64,000 bases of DNA from positions 434,001-498,000 of the forward strand of contig NZ_RIAX01000001.1 in assembly GCF_003719725.1 (NCBI RefSeq). The letters are read 5' to 3'. The DNA comes from Planococcus salinus. GTDB taxonomy: Bacteria > Bacillota > Bacilli > Bacillales_A > Planococcaceae. The position numbers were made by a program, and so were the translations under genes. Positions within the stretch are counted from its first letter, which is position 1. The number at the start of each line of letters is the position of its first letter. Of this stretch, positions 8,470 through 18,094 are shown piece after piece. The notes beneath the pieces are model-generated. The model searched no databases and was not told the origin of the DNA. It worked only from the letters and a program-made list of their open reading frames with translations.

Positions 8470-10334
8470 TGGCCCACATCCAGGGAGAAAACACATTGAC
8501 CATCGGCCGCAATGACCCTTGCCATTGCGGGAGCGGGAAAAAGTACAAAAAATGCTGCGGTAAAGACGAAGCGGCCAAGACGATGTTCGAAGAGCAGAAC
8601 AAAGTTCTTCGGGAAGTGCTTCAGGAATTTTTTGAAAATCACCCCCGCCCTTCCGAACAAAAAGAATTGCTGGCATGGAAAGACACAACCGAAAATTTAT
8701 TGGTTCCGCTTTACGGCGAAGAAAAATCAAACGGCATCATCGGTGATTTGTTCTTCTTTTTGAAACGCGTTGATGTATGGAATGCCTTTATCGAACATAA
8801 GGCCAGAATGGAAGAGCGCCCGCAGCTCAAGCAAGTGTTGAGCGCATGGCCAAACCCCGAATTTCTTGTGGGTGAGATTCTTTCCATCACTGAATACAAA
8901 GCACAGATGCGGGATTTATTGTCCGGCGATACGAAGGAAATTGAAGTCAATGAATCATTCCCGGTGGAAACCGGCAATCTGGCCATCGGCTTTTATCTGC
9001 CGGATGTCCGGATCAGCCCGCAGTTTGTCATGGCTTTGAACAGCGTTACAGCCGTTGTCGAGCCCAAACCGGAAACCATTCAAAAGATGAAGGATATGTA
9101 CCAGTCTTCTGAAGCAACAGAAGCACAGGAATTTTACCGGAACAACGCCTTATCTGTCTACAAACAGTTCAGCAGCGGCATACGAAGCACTGAACAGGTC
9201 CCACCTGAAGTGCTGGAAACAGTCCAGTCTCTCGAACAGTTTCTGATTGAACACGATTTGAAAAGCGATGACCTGATCGAATCGTTTTTCCATTACTTAG
9301 AACCTCTTCCGGAAGTGCCCAAAGCCGCCATTCCAGGAGCCATTCAATTCGGCATCAGCCAAAAATTGTTGAAATTCGATTGGAGCTCCGCTGACATCAG
9401 CCGGCATTTCCAAGCTGAAATGGGAGACATTCAACAGTTTGCTGAAGAATTGCAGGCCTTTTACGACAAAGCGGTGGCAAACCAGGAAAAAGAAGCAGCC
9501 TATGCATTCGAAGTCGGCACGAACCCGAAATCGAATGAGCTTCAGAATTGGAATTTGTACATGCACTTAAAACACGCCACCATCACAAGCGAATCGGCTT
9601 TGAAACGGCAAATGGAATATTACCATGATGTTCCGTACGAGCCGAAATCTGATGCTGAACAAGCGCAGCTGACTGCTTATGAAGCGTACCAGGTTAAGAC
9701 CGAAAAAGAACGGATAGCCAAATTCGAACAGCTCCAGCGTTTGGATCATCAAAATGCAGATGGTTTCCTGCTTGCTGCTGAAGTGGAAAGCGAGCCCTCA
9801 GCACGTGAAGCATTGCTGAAAAAAGCCGTCAGCTCCGGAGAAAAGCAGTTCGAACCGGAAATGGAAGTTGCCTGGCTGTATGTCCCCAACCGCCCTTATT
9901 TGCGTGCCCTGTTCCTGCTCGGCAACCTGTACTGGGAGCAAAGTCGTTTCGAAGAAGCATTCGACAAATACCAAAAACTGCTCCTGCTGAATCCCGCTGA
10001 CCACCAAGGCGTCCGGTACATGGCCATCTCAGCTCTGCTGGCAACCGACCGGCTGGAAGAAGCCGAGAGCCTGATCGGCCATTATGAACAGGAAAACACA
10101 GACAATGCGTTTTACGCCTGGTTTAAATGGCTGATCCAGCGCAAACGTCAGGTATTATCAAACAAGACACAGGAAGCTTACCTGGAAGCAATCGAGAAAA
10201 ACCCTTATGCGAAAAAATACGTGGAAAACCGCTACGAACCGGACCCTTACCCGGCATCGAGCGTCATTACGCCGCGATCACCTGAGGAAGCCCGTCTAAT
10301 CTGGACATTCCTTGCACCGAGCCTGACTAACTGA
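8469..10334 (+). CDS. SEC-C motif protein with C-terminal TPR-like repeats
   Basis: A 621-residue cytoplasmic protein. Residues about 14-31 (NDPCHCGSGKKYKKCCG) form a SEC-C zinc motif of the kind found at the end of SecA. A long helical region follows. Residues about 480-560 contain TPR-like helices (ALFLLGNLYWEQSRFEEAFDKYQ ... NPADHQG ... DRLEEAESLI). The ATG overlaps the hemerythrin stop by one base, so the two are translationally coupled. The product is probably a protein-interaction factor; no catalytic motif is seen and the exact role is unknown. A strong hairpin follows the stop. Confidence 0.85.
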   Translation: MAHIQGENTLTIGRNDPCHCGSGKKYKKCCGKDEAAKTMFEEQNKVLREVLQEFFENHPRPSEQKELLAWKDTTENLLVPLYGEEKSNGIIGDLFFFLKRVDVWNAFIEHKARMEERPQLKQVLSAWPNPEFLVGEILSITEYKAQMRDLLSGDTKEIEVNESFPVETGNLAIGFYLPDVRISPQFVMALNSVTAVVEPKPETIQKMKDMYQSSEATEAQEFYRNNALSVYKQFSSGIRSTEQVPPEVLETVQSLEQFLIEHDLKSDDLIESFFHYLEPLPEVPKAAIPGAIQFGISQKLLKFDWSSADISRHFQAEMGDIQQFAEELQAFYDKAVANQEKEAAYAFEVGTNPKSNELQNWNLYMHLKHATITSESALKRQMEYYHDVPYEPKSDAEQAQLTAYEAYQVKTEKERIAKFEQLQRLDHQNADGFLLAAEVESEPSAREALLKKAVSSGEKQFEPEMEVAWLYVPNRPYLRALFLLGNLYWEQSRFEEAFDKYQKLLLLNPADHQGVRYMAISALLATDRLEEAESLIGHYEQENTDNAFYAWFKWLIQRKRQVLSNKTQEAYLEAIEKNPYAKKYVENRYEPDPYPASSVITPRSPEEARLIWTFLAPSLTN

Positions 10335-10346
10335 AAAAAGACAAAC

Positions 10347-10382
10347 AAGAGCCCCTGCCGGATTTACTGGCAGGGGCTCTTG
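10347..10382. terminator. Bidirectional terminator between convergent genes
   Basis: AAGAGCCCCTGCC pairs with GGCAGGGGCTCTT around a short loop. On the minus strand it is followed by TTGTTTGTCTTTTTTC. It separates the SEC-C gene from the small convergent gene at 10399-10641. Confidence 0.9.
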
Positions 10383-10398
10383 TGACTTATGATTTAAC

Positions 10399-10641
10399 TC
10401 AGCTATTGATCGAATTGGTTTGGCGATCGTCTTTGGCTGAACTGTAATTGCCTTCCCCGACACGGCGCCGGATTTCTTCTTCGGAGAGTTCCTGCGCCAC
10501 TTCGCCCGTCGGGATATCATCTGCACCTTGTTCGACTTCCATTCTTTCAACACGTGCAAAGCCGGCATTTGTCTGTCGGCCAATCCGTTCCCGTTCCTGA
10601 CGGCTCATGTATGTTTCTTCCACCTTGTTTTTATCATCCAT
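10399..10641 (-). CDS. Small acidic hypothetical protein (80 aa)
   Basis: Hydrophilic protein starting MDDKNKVEETYMSRQERERIGRQTN, with charged residues throughout and no membrane segment or cysteine. I chose ATG 10641 because GGAGG lies 8 nt upstream; an upstream ATG would extend it into non-coding sequence. SQ/R- and E-rich small proteins of this kind in Bacilli are often stress- or spore-related, but no family is recognised here. The shared terminator at 10347 lies just past the stop. Confidence 0.7.
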   Translation of the reverse strand: MDDKNKVEETYMSRQERERIGRQTNAGFARVERMEVEQGADDIPTGEVAQELSEEEIRRRVGEGNYSSAKDDRQTNSINS

Positions 10642-10743
10642 TGGAAGTTCCTCCATTCTTTTTGTTAACCTGTTCCCGAAATAGTGAAAACAGAAACCTG
10701 CTTTGTCTGTCAAATGGCTCCCGTAAAAAATCTTTACTGACTT

Positions 10744-11682
10744 TTACTTCGATACGTATTCCATGAGCCCCTGCGCACTGACTTCCATGTCCAGCTGCAG
10801 AATGTCGTACACTTTGTGGTCATCTTTTACGCCGAGTTCACGCAAATGGATTCTGATCAGGTCCTGGAGCCTTTTGGCAAGTTCTTCCGGTGTTTGGTTT
10901 TTAGCTGCGGCTTTTTCCGCTTCTTCAACAAAGACGACCAGCCATTCCGCCACTTGCCGCAATGCCATGTCCGGTTCTTTGCTCATTCCGTAATGGCCAA
11001 AGTAAATCGCATCAAGACGCATCGCCGTCATCCGGTCAATGGCGCGCTGCATGGCCACCGGATCGAATTGGTTGGGGGAAGTCGAAGGCAAAAATAAATC
11101 GATGCCATCGTCCACCAATTGCTGATACCGGATGCCAACCGTGTCTCCTGTAAACATCCCGTTGGTGACCGGGTCGTAAATACTGAAATGATGATTGGCA
11201 TGTCCCGGCGTATCATGAAATTTCAGCACACACGTCGGGCTGATTTTCAGTGTATCCCCTTCTTCCTTAATGAGGATGCGCTCTTCGGGAACCGGAACAA
11301 TCGGTTCAAACAAGTCGTCGAATTTGTCGCCGTATACCATTTTTGCACCTTTCACCAATCGCGTGGGATCCGCTAAATGCCTCGCCCCTTTTTTATGTAT
11401 CACCACTTGGGCGTTCGGGCAGTCCTGCAGCAGCAATCCGGCTCCTCCGGCATGGTCCAGGTGCACATGAGTGACGATGATGTACTTGACTTGTTCCAAT
11501 GAATGCCCCAGCTTTTTCAGGCCTTCCTTTACATGTTTGATGGACGGGCTCGGACCTGTTTCAACAATGGTCAATTCGTCTTCATCGAGGACATAGGCAC
11601 CTGTCCGTTCAGGAGTCCCTAAATCATACCCGTCGATCAAATGAATGTGTTCGTTTAACCGCAGTGGTTGTTGCTCTTCCAA
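10744..11682 (-). CDS. MBL-fold metallo-hydrolase
   Basis: Metallo-beta-lactamase-fold hydrolase of 312 residues. The zinc-binding motif THVHLDHAGG is followed by further metal ligands in DTPGHANHHF, FTGDTVG and YFGHYG. The C-terminal 90 residues are helical and charged, as in the glyoxalase-II-like subgroup found in Bacilli. The start is a TTG at 11682 with AAAGGAGG 8 nt upstream. Substrate cannot be told from sequence. It stands alone with 240 bp of spacer upstream. Confidence 0.9.
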   Translation of the reverse strand: MEEQQPLRLNEHIHLIDGYDLGTPERTGAYVLDEDELTIVETGPSPSIKHVKEGLKKLGHSLEQVKYIIVTHVHLDHAGGAGLLLQDCPNAQVVIHKKGARHLADPTRLVKGAKMVYGDKFDDLFEPIVPVPEERILIKEEGDTLKISPTCVLKFHDTPGHANHHFSIYDPVTNGMFTGDTVGIRYQQLVDDGIDLFLPSTSPNQFDPVAMQRAIDRMTAMRLDAIYFGHYGMSKEPDMALRQVAEWLVVFVEEAEKAAAKNQTPEELAKRLQDLIRIHLRELGVKDDHKVYDILQLDMEVSAQGLMEYVSK

Positions 11683-11924
11683 TTTTCAAACCTCCTTTGG
11701 AATGGTATTTTCCGAATACTCTTTCAAGTGTAAGCCAACAGCCGTTAATATTCAAACAGCATCGCCATCCGACAAGCCAATTTGTACAGTTTTAGCGATA
11801 AAGCGCCTTAGCATTAGCCTCATCCTCATCCTATTCCAGAATACCGTTCCAGCTTCCTGAATTCTTCAAAGGCAATGAGGATTGTCAAATAAAAAAGGAA
11901 AAGCATCCATGGATACTTTTCCTT

Positions 11925-12629
11925 TCAACGCATTTTCTCACTTTGTTCAGACAATTGTGTGGCAAATCCCGTTGCCGCTAACGTCTTCAGCAGCAAGTCG
12001 TGCATCAATTGATACCCTTCATCGTTTGGATGGATGTCATCCAGCCAAATAGAAGGATTCTTGCCCATGGCGTCTGTTTTCGAAACAACGACTCCTCTTT
12101 CACCGATGGCCGTATTCCACAGCCGGAACAGAAGATTGGTGAAACCGAAGTATTGAAACTCCTTTTTGATCGAATTATATAAATTATTCTGGACGATTAA
12201 GGCTTTGTCATTTTGTTCCCGGATATATTGATACGTTTTCAGCAGGTTTTTCCGGTAGATTCGCTTTAAACCCGCAAATTGCCTAATCAACCCTTTGGCT
12301 CCGTTCTGGCGGAATCCCCGCAGCAAATCATTGCCGCCAATATTCAGCAGAATCAAATCAGCTGTTTGGATGAAGTGCTGCCACTTATCGCTCTGGAGAC
12401 GTTCCACAAGTCCGTTGCTTGTCAATCCGTTGATGCCCAGGTTGGTCACTTTGCTTCCGGGAAAGGTTTCTTTTAAATACTTAGCGATGCCCTCCCGTGT
12501 CCCGTAACCGTAAGCCACGGAATCTCCGAGAATCACAATATGCTGCACGGTAAGTTGCTTTTTCGGCTTTTTTAATTTCAATTTTATTGGCCCTCGAAAA
12601 AGGGCGCTGAATCGATTTTTGGTTGCCAA
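11925..12629 (-). CDS. SGNH/GDSL-type hydrolase
   Basis: A 234-residue esterase or lipase of the SGNH family. Block I is GDSVAYGYG with the nucleophile Ser, block III is GGND with the oxyanion Asn, and block V is DDIHPNDEGY with the Asp-x-x-His pair. The lysine-rich N-terminus (residues 15-27) lacks a clear signal peptide, so it is probably cytoplasmic or membrane-associated. Start is TTG 12629 with AAGGAAG about 9 nt upstream. The natural substrate is unknown. Confidence 0.88.
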   Translation of the reverse strand: MATKNRFSALFRGPIKLKLKKPKKQLTVQHIVILGDSVAYGYGTREGIAKYLKETFPGSKVTNLGINGLTSNGLVERLQSDKWQHFIQTADLILLNIGGNDLLRGFRQNGAKGLIRQFAGLKRIYRKNLLKTYQYIREQNDKALIVQNNLYNSIKKEFQYFGFTNLLFRLWNTAIGERGVVVSKTDAMGKNPSIWLDDIHPNDEGYQLMHDLLLKTLAATGFATQLSEQSEKMR

Positions 12630-12986
12630 TCAACTGCACTTCCTTTTCCTGATAAGTATATCTCTATTTTAACATAATTATCGTCTGTCTTCGATATTGG
12701 CAACTTAGACAGGGAACTGCTTTGACGTTTTTCACCAATTTCGTTGACTTTCTAAAGTCTGTAAAAAGAAACTTCCCTAAATAGGGTTTTCTCTTCCCTT
12801 CCCAGAGGAAAAGGAGAACATAGCTTAAGAGTGCCGAGTCTCAAGACCGTCTTTTTGAGAGCGATAACTTTTACTTCCATCCGTCCAATTTTACAGATCA
12901 GAGAGTCCGACTCACACAAGAGACAGGATTTGCTTGCCATTACACAAAACAAGGTACTTCGAAAAAATTTTTAAAGGAGGAGAAAA
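12630..12986. other. Intergenic region, no gene seen
   Basis: This 357-bp divergent spacer contains promoter-like AT-rich stretches for both flanking genes. A 66-codon open frame in it has no ribosome site and no recognisable protein features. I see no hairpin terminator or RNA gene. Confidence 0.5.
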
Positions 12987-13988
12987 ATGTCTGTTATTTA
13001 TTTATTGTTGGGTATTGTGCTGCTGGTTATTGGCATTGTCGACTTTATATGGACCACTTTATGGGTTGACGGTGGTGCAGGCCCCGTTACGAAGAGGTTG
13101 TCGGCACTGCTCTGGAGAGCGATGAAAAAATTGGGAAGAGCCAACTCCCGATTGTTCAGCTGGTCAGGTCCGCTTACTTTGATGCTTGCATTATCGACCT
13201 GGATTTTCTTTTTATGGGCAGGCTGGACGCTTGTATTCGCCGGAAATCCATCCTCCATTACCGACACGCAAGACAACAACCCGATTTCGTGGGGGGAACG
13301 CATCTATTTTGCGGGTTATCTGATTTTCACGCTCGGAAACGGGGATTACAGTCCGAACGAAGGCATTTGGCAGTTTGCCGCCACTTTGGCGACTGCAACA
13401 GGTCTGCTCTTTATCACATTGGGCGTCACTTACCTGCTGTCAGTGCTTGGTGCTGTCTCCCAAAAACACGCACTCGCTGAAAGCATTCATGGGTTGGGGA
13501 AAAACGGAGTCGATATCGTTCTCAACTCATGGAACGGCCGGAATTTCCACGATATCGATTTGCTGCTGAACAGTTTCGCCAACCAGTTGAGCGCCATCAC
13601 TTCCCAGCATAATGCCTATCCGGTCCTTCACTACTACCATGCCGATAAAGCGAAAGAAACTTTGCCCGTGGCGGTGACGGCACTTGATGAAGCATTGACG
13701 ATTTATCTTTATGCGATTCCGGAAGAATTGCTGCCAAACGGAGCTCTTTTGAAGGAAACACGTGCTACTGTCCACAGCTATCTGGAAACGCTTCGATCGG
13801 CTTATATTGAGCCATCCAGCAATAATCCACCCTTAATCGATCTGTATTACCTTCGGGAGGCTGGACTGCGGACAGTTTCCGATGACAAATTTCTGGATTC
13901 GCTGTCAGATTTACAGGAGCGGCGCCGCTTGCTGCTGGCTGTACTGGAAGAGAATAACCGCCAATGGCCGGAAAAGAGCGATAAATAA
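12987..13988 (+). CDS. Potassium-channel-like membrane protein with unusual filter
   Basis: A 333-residue protein. The N-terminal 150 residues hold several hydrophobic helices and a pore-loop motif TLGNGDYSP followed by an inner helix (FAATLATATGLLFITLGVTYLL). This resembles the TxGxGD selectivity filter of two-helix K+ channels, but has Leu and Asn where TVGYGD has Val and Tyr. The C-terminal half is soluble and helical, without a recognisable RCK or nucleotide-binding domain. RBS AAAGGAGGAG precedes ATG 12987, and a strong terminator follows. Ion selectivity is inferred only from this motif. Confidence 0.8.
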   Translation: MSVIYLLLGIVLLVIGIVDFIWTTLWVDGGAGPVTKRLSALLWRAMKKLGRANSRLFSWSGPLTLMLALSTWIFFLWAGWTLVFAGNPSSITDTQDNNPISWGERIYFAGYLIFTLGNGDYSPNEGIWQFAATLATATGLLFITLGVTYLLSVLGAVSQKHALAESIHGLGKNGVDIVLNSWNGRNFHDIDLLLNSFANQLSAITSQHNAYPVLHYYHADKAKETLPVAVTALDEALTIYLYAIPEELLPNGALLKETRATVHSYLETLRSAYIEPSSNNPPLIDLYYLREAGLRTVSDDKFLDSLSDLQERRRLLLAVLEENNRQWPEKSDK

Positions 13989-14000
13989 CAGTTTTTACGA

Positions 14001-14037
14001 CCACCCGATTTGCATACATCCAAATCGGGTGGTTTAT
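14001..14037 (+). terminator. Rho-independent terminator
   Basis: CCACCCGATTTG pairs with CAAATCGGGTGG and is followed by TTTATT. It lies just after the channel-like gene stop. Confidence 0.9.
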
Positions 14038-14120
14038 TGTGCTGGCTTGTCTTCGTTTTTTTGAAGGTTTTCATTTTTGTCAAAAAAATCTTACAGAAGG
14101 TATTTTCTTTTTAATGATTT

Positions 14121-14130
14121 TGCGTATAAT
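14121..14130 (+). promoter_or_regulatory. Extended -10 promoter (TGCGTATAAT)
   Basis: TGCGTATAAT is a perfect extended -10 element, 23 bp upstream of the ATG of the 93-residue membrane protein gene. The -35 region is T-rich and weak, as is common with extended -10 promoters. Confidence 0.6.
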
Positions 14131-14152
14131 ACCGTTCATAAGGGGGGATTGG

Positions 14153-14434
14153 ATGCATCAACAAAATTATGAAGAGATCAAAAAAAGAAACGGCAATTCT
14201 GCCAAAGCAATGGGGTTTTTATTTGCCGCAACAATCGCCTTAGTCGGTTGGGGCTTCTATTCCTCTTCGCTTCCTGCGTTCCTGCTGGCCGGATTTTTTA
14301 TGATGACGCTGGCAGCTGAAAGCCGCGCCTACCGAGAAAGTATAAAAAGAGAAAAATTGATTGAAAAACAGAAAGACCTATTGACGCAATTGACACAACA
14401 ATCATTTAAAGATCATACAGACAAAATCTCTTAA
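14153..14434 (+). CDS. Small two-helix membrane protein (93 aa)
   Basis: Begins MHQQNYEEIKKRN at ATG 14153, which has AGGGGGGAT upstream; the open frame extends further 5' but without a ribosome site. Two adjacent hydrophobic segments (about residues 20-37 and 39-56) are followed by a charged helix ESIKREKLIEKQKDLLTQL that could form a coiled coil. The layout resembles small YrhC-type membrane proteins of Bacilli, but I cannot confirm the family. Function unknown. Confidence 0.75.
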   Translation: MHQQNYEEIKKRNGNSAKAMGFLFAATIALVGWGFYSSSLPAFLLAGFFMMTLAAESRAYRESIKREKLIEKQKDLLTQLTQQSFKDHTDKIS

Positions 14435-14569
14435 TGCGATTAAGGGATTTTTTTCTTTTTGCTTCATTTCAGCATGAAAACATTCAATTTTTTTACAAGC
14501 TATGCTACTATTTTAATAAAAGACTCTTTTTATTAAAAAAGACAATAGACCTATTGGAGGTTACAAAGC

Positions 14570-16648
14570 ATGGAGCACGAGCCGAACAAAGTGACGCCTT
14601 CTCTTCCTACAGAGTTTTACAGAGATATGTTCAACGCATTGATACAGGAAGCCGCAGTCAGTATGTATATGCTGGAAAATGGAAAATTCACTTATGTGAA
14701 TAACCATTTCAGTGAGATGATCGGCTATTCCGAAGAGGAAATGCTGGACGAAGGGGTGCCAGTTGACCGGTTGATTCATCCCGAAGATTTGCCTGTAGTG
14801 CTGAAAAGCATTGCCCAAAAGGTGGATGGCAAAAAAACACGCTACCGGGTCCGGGCAATTCATAAAAACGGAAATCTGCATCATGTGGAAATCCATGCCA
14901 CCAAAAAGGTCATCATGGGAAAATACACAATTTTCGGTACAGTCATCGATGTTACAGAAGAAGTAAAAGCACAGCAATTACTCGAAGAGAAGAAAGAGCA
15001 GTTCCAATCGCTTTTCTATCATAATCCGGATGCTGTTTTCGCTTTTGATCTGGAAGGCAGGTTCATCGATGCCAATCAGGCTTGTGTCGATTTGACCGGC
15101 TATCTGTTGGAGGATTTATTGGATATGTCATTCGCTCCACTGATCATATCAGAGCATTTGTCAAAAACACTCACCTATTTCGAAGAAGCGATCAAAGGAA
15201 AAGTGAATCGCTACGAAATTACCATCAACCGGAAAGACGGAAAACAAGTTTACCTGGATTTGACCAACTTTCCCATGAAACGTGACGGAGAAATTATTGG
15301 AGCTTACGGGATTGCTAAAGATATTACAGAGCAAGTCGAGTACAGACAGAAAATGGAAGAGCTGGCTTTTTACGATCCATTGACCGGTTTGCCGAACCGA
15401 AAGTTATTTGAAGACCGTCTGGAGCAGGTCAATGGCAGGTTGAAAGAAAGCAATGACTGCCCGGCTGTCCTTTTTCTCGATTTGAATCGGTTCAAATTCA
15501 TTAACGACACGCTGGGTCATCAGCTGGGGGATGAGTTTCTGAAGATTGTCGCGCATCGCTTAACACAAAGTGTGCGAAAGACCGATACCGTTGCCAGGAT
15601 TTCAGGAGACGAATTTGCGATTCTTTTGCCTGATACCACGGAACGGGAAGCCATTCGTTTAGCGGAACGGCTGAACAAGGAACTCGCAAACCCCTATGAA
15701 GTGGAAGGGCATTCCGTATCCATCTCTGCCAGCATCGGCATTGCTTTGAGCGAAAACAACATGAAAAATGATGTTCCTCATTTGATTAAAAATGCGGATA
15801 TTGCCATGTACCACACCAAGAAATACGGCGATCAACCTTATACCATCTATTCGGAAGAGCTCGATTTACAGACACGCTACAAATTGACGATTGAAAAAGA
15901 TTTGAAAAATGCACTGCGCAATCAGGAATTCATGCTTCATTATCAGCCGATTGTCGACTTGGAAAGCGGTGATATCACCGCGATGGAAGCACTGATCCGC
16001 TGGAATCACCCGACACTGGGTCTGGTTCCACCAGACAACTTTATTCCAGTTTCTGAAGAAAGTGGACAAATCATCCCCATTGGCAACTGGGTTCTTGAAA
16101 CGGCCTGCCGGCAAAACAAACAATGGCAGGAAGCAGGCCATGGTCCTTTTAAAATTTGTGTGAACATCTCCACCATTCAGCTGCAGCGTGAGGATTTTGT
16201 AGAGACCCTGCGCTGTATACTTAAAAAGACAGGGCTTGACCCACAATGGCTGGAACTGGAAGTGACGGAAGGGATTTTGATGGAAGATACGGTTTTCCTG
16301 AAAGAAAGCCTTTTGAAACTTAAATCGCTCGGGGTATCGGTTGCCATCGATGATTTCGGCACCGGTTATACATCGCTCAGTTATTTACGGCAATTTTCAT
16401 TTGACCGCGTGAAGATCGACCGCAGTTTTATCAAAGACATTCATACAGATGTCAACGGAAAAGCCATCACTTCGACAATCATCGCACTGGCCCACCGGTT
16501 GAACATTGGGGTCATTGCGGAAGGAATCGAAGATGAGCAGCAATTGTCGTTTCTTCAGGGAGAGACCTGTGATGAAGGGCAAGGCTATTATTTCAGCAGG
16601 CCCATGGCACCCGATAAGCACGATTTTCCTTTACTGAATAAAAAATGA
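14570..16648 (+). CDS. PAS-PAS-GGDEF-EAL cyclic-di-GMP signalling protein
   Basis: A 692-residue soluble protein. Two PAS sensor domains (about 20-125 and 145-255) precede a GGDEF domain (about 268-425) and an EAL domain (about 440-685). The cyclase motif reads SGDEF, a tolerated variant of GGDEF. The EAL domain keeps MEALIRW, the Asn of CVNIS, ELEVTEG, DDFGTGYTS, the Lys of RVKIDRSF and AEGIED, so phosphodiesterase activity is expected. No transmembrane segment is seen, so the PAS domains probably read a cytoplasmic cue. RBS TTGGAGG precedes ATG 14570. Whether the cyclase half is active or regulatory cannot be decided here. Confidence 0.93.
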   Translation: MEHEPNKVTPSLPTEFYRDMFNALIQEAAVSMYMLENGKFTYVNNHFSEMIGYSEEEMLDEGVPVDRLIHPEDLPVVLKSIAQKVDGKKTRYRVRAIHKNGNLHHVEIHATKKVIMGKYTIFGTVIDVTEEVKAQQLLEEKKEQFQSLFYHNPDAVFAFDLEGRFIDANQACVDLTGYLLEDLLDMSFAPLIISEHLSKTLTYFEEAIKGKVNRYEITINRKDGKQVYLDLTNFPMKRDGEIIGAYGIAKDITEQVEYRQKMEELAFYDPLTGLPNRKLFEDRLEQVNGRLKESNDCPAVLFLDLNRFKFINDTLGHQLGDEFLKIVAHRLTQSVRKTDTVARISGDEFAILLPDTTEREAIRLAERLNKELANPYEVEGHSVSISASIGIALSENNMKNDVPHLIKNADIAMYHTKKYGDQPYTIYSEELDLQTRYKLTIEKDLKNALRNQEFMLHYQPIVDLESGDITAMEALIRWNHPTLGLVPPDNFIPVSEESGQIIPIGNWVLETACRQNKQWQEAGHGPFKICVNISTIQLQREDFVETLRCILKKTGLDPQWLELEVTEGILMEDTVFLKESLLKLKSLGVSVAIDDFGTGYTSLSYLRQFSFDRVKIDRSFIKDIHTDVNGKAITSTIIALAHRLNIGVIAEGIEDEQQLSFLQGETCDEGQGYYFSRPMAPDKHDFPLLNKK

Positions 16649-16665
16649 ATAAACTTTCACCAGAT

Positions 16666-16713
16666 AAAAGGCAGTCTTCAAGGAGCAGAACCGCTCCATG
16701 AAGGCTGCCTTTT
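16666..16713. terminator. Bidirectional terminator
   Basis: AAAAGGCAGTCTTCA pairs with TGAAGGCTGCCTTTT, with an inner GGAGC/GCTCC stem. It lies between the convergent GGDEF-EAL and symporter genes. Confidence 0.9.
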
Positions 16714-16733
16714 GTCATCGTTCCGGTGCATCG

Positions 16734-18002
16734 TTATTTCGTATCCAGCACAGTTCCATCATTTTCAGTCATCGCGTCAAGCAAGTTTTCACCGGCCAAC
16801 TCGTCAACCCATAATTCATCTTCGGAAGCGGCCACTACTACAGAACCTGCTGCATCTCCCATGACATTCACCGATGTTCTGAACATATCAAGAATGCGGT
16901 CCACTCCAGCTATCAGCGCAATGCCTTCAAGCGGCATATTGGCGGCCGTCAAGACCATGGCGAGCATTACCAGCCCTGCTCCCGGTACGCCAGCAGCTCC
17001 AATCGATGCCAGAACGGTTGTTAAGATAACGGCGAGAAGCTGCAAAAAAGACAGTTCGAGACCATAGAACTGGGCAATGAAAACAACTGCAATCCCCTGG
17101 TAAATAGCTGTTCCATCCATATTGATCGTAGCACCCAGCGGCAGGACGAAACTGCTGATTTTTCTGGAGACACCCAGATTTTCCTGGGTGTTTTTCAAGG
17201 TGACTGGCAAAGTTCCAGAACTGCTGCATGTGCTGAACGCCACGGCCGCCGCAGGAGCAATTCCTTTGAAAAATTTCAACGGACTGATTTTCGCAAATCG
17301 CTTCACCAGCATTGAATAGACGAAAAGAGCATGTACCGCACATGCGATGGCCACCGCCAGAATAACTTTCAGCAACGGCATGAGGACGGCCACACCGTAT
17401 TGCCCGACGACAGGAGCCACTAAGCCCAGCACGCCGATTGGTGCCACCCACATGATGATTCCTGTGATCTTGTACATCACTTCCGCAAATCCTTCAAAAA
17501 AACGCAGGACTGGCTGTGCCGGTTTTCCCACCAGCGTGATTGCCAGACCGATGAAAATGGCGAAAAAAATGACTTGCAGAATATTTCCTGTCGCAAGCGC
17601 TTCAAAAGGGTTTTCCGGGATGATATTGAGCAATGTGGCAATGACGCCTCCTGTTTCGTTCACTTCTGCAGTTGTTTCAGGAACAGTGAGCGTCAACCCT
17701 TTCCCAGGAGAAATCAAATAAGCGAAAGCCAGGCCTATGGTGACCGCTACCGCACTCGTCGCCAAGTAAAACACGATGGTTTTTAGGCCGATTCGGCCCA
17801 ATTGTTTCGGGTCTCCTGTACTTGCAATCCCCACCACTAAAGAAGCAAGGATCAAAGGTGCAATAATGAACTTGATCAACCGTAGAAACAAGTCCCCCAG
17901 TGGCTGCAGCACTTCGATCGATGGGCCAAAAACAGCACCTAAAACAATGGCCAAGCCGAAAGCGATAAAAATCTGCATCATCAGATTCCCTTTTAATCTC
18001 AT
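16734..18002 (-). CDS. Dicarboxylate/amino acid:cation symporter (DAACS family)
   Basis: Sodium- or proton-coupled carrier for glutamate, aspartate or C4-dicarboxylates, of the GltP/GltT/DctA type. About 422 residues with eight or more hydrophobic helices. The serine-rich hairpin AFSTCSSSGTLPVTLKN and the helix-7 motif GATINMDGTAIYQG are diagnostic, and AGVPGAGLVMLAMVL fits hairpin 2. ATG 18002 (MRLKGNLMM) is preceded by AAAGGGGAG; an upstream in-frame ATG lacks an RBS. Substrate among the dicarboxylates cannot be fixed from sequence. Confidence 0.92.
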   Translation of the reverse strand: MRLKGNLMMQIFIAFGLAIVLGAVFGPSIEVLQPLGDLFLRLIKFIIAPLILASLVVGIASTGDPKQLGRIGLKTIVFYLATSAVAVTIGLAFAYLISPGKGLTLTVPETTAEVNETGGVIATLLNIIPENPFEALATGNILQVIFFAIFIGLAITLVGKPAQPVLRFFEGFAEVMYKITGIIMWVAPIGVLGLVAPVVGQYGVAVLMPLLKVILAVAIACAVHALFVYSMLVKRFAKISPLKFFKGIAPAAAVAFSTCSSSGTLPVTLKNTQENLGVSRKISSFVLPLGATINMDGTAIYQGIAVVFIAQFYGLELSFLQLLAVILTTVLASIGAAGVPGAGLVMLAMVLTAANMPLEGIALIAGVDRILDMFRTSVNVMGDAAGSVVVAASEDELWVDELAGENLLDAMTENDGTVLDTK

Positions 18003-18094
18003 GAAATTCTCCCCTTTCTTATTTGCAAGCAATTACAAATGACGAAAGTTGAAGCATTTTCTGCGTTAAACTCCTGCAAGGCGATTTCAAGGCC

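Noticed and set aside
12752-12952. 66-codon minus-strand frame
   Set aside because: No RBS and no recognisable features; sits in a divergent promoter region.
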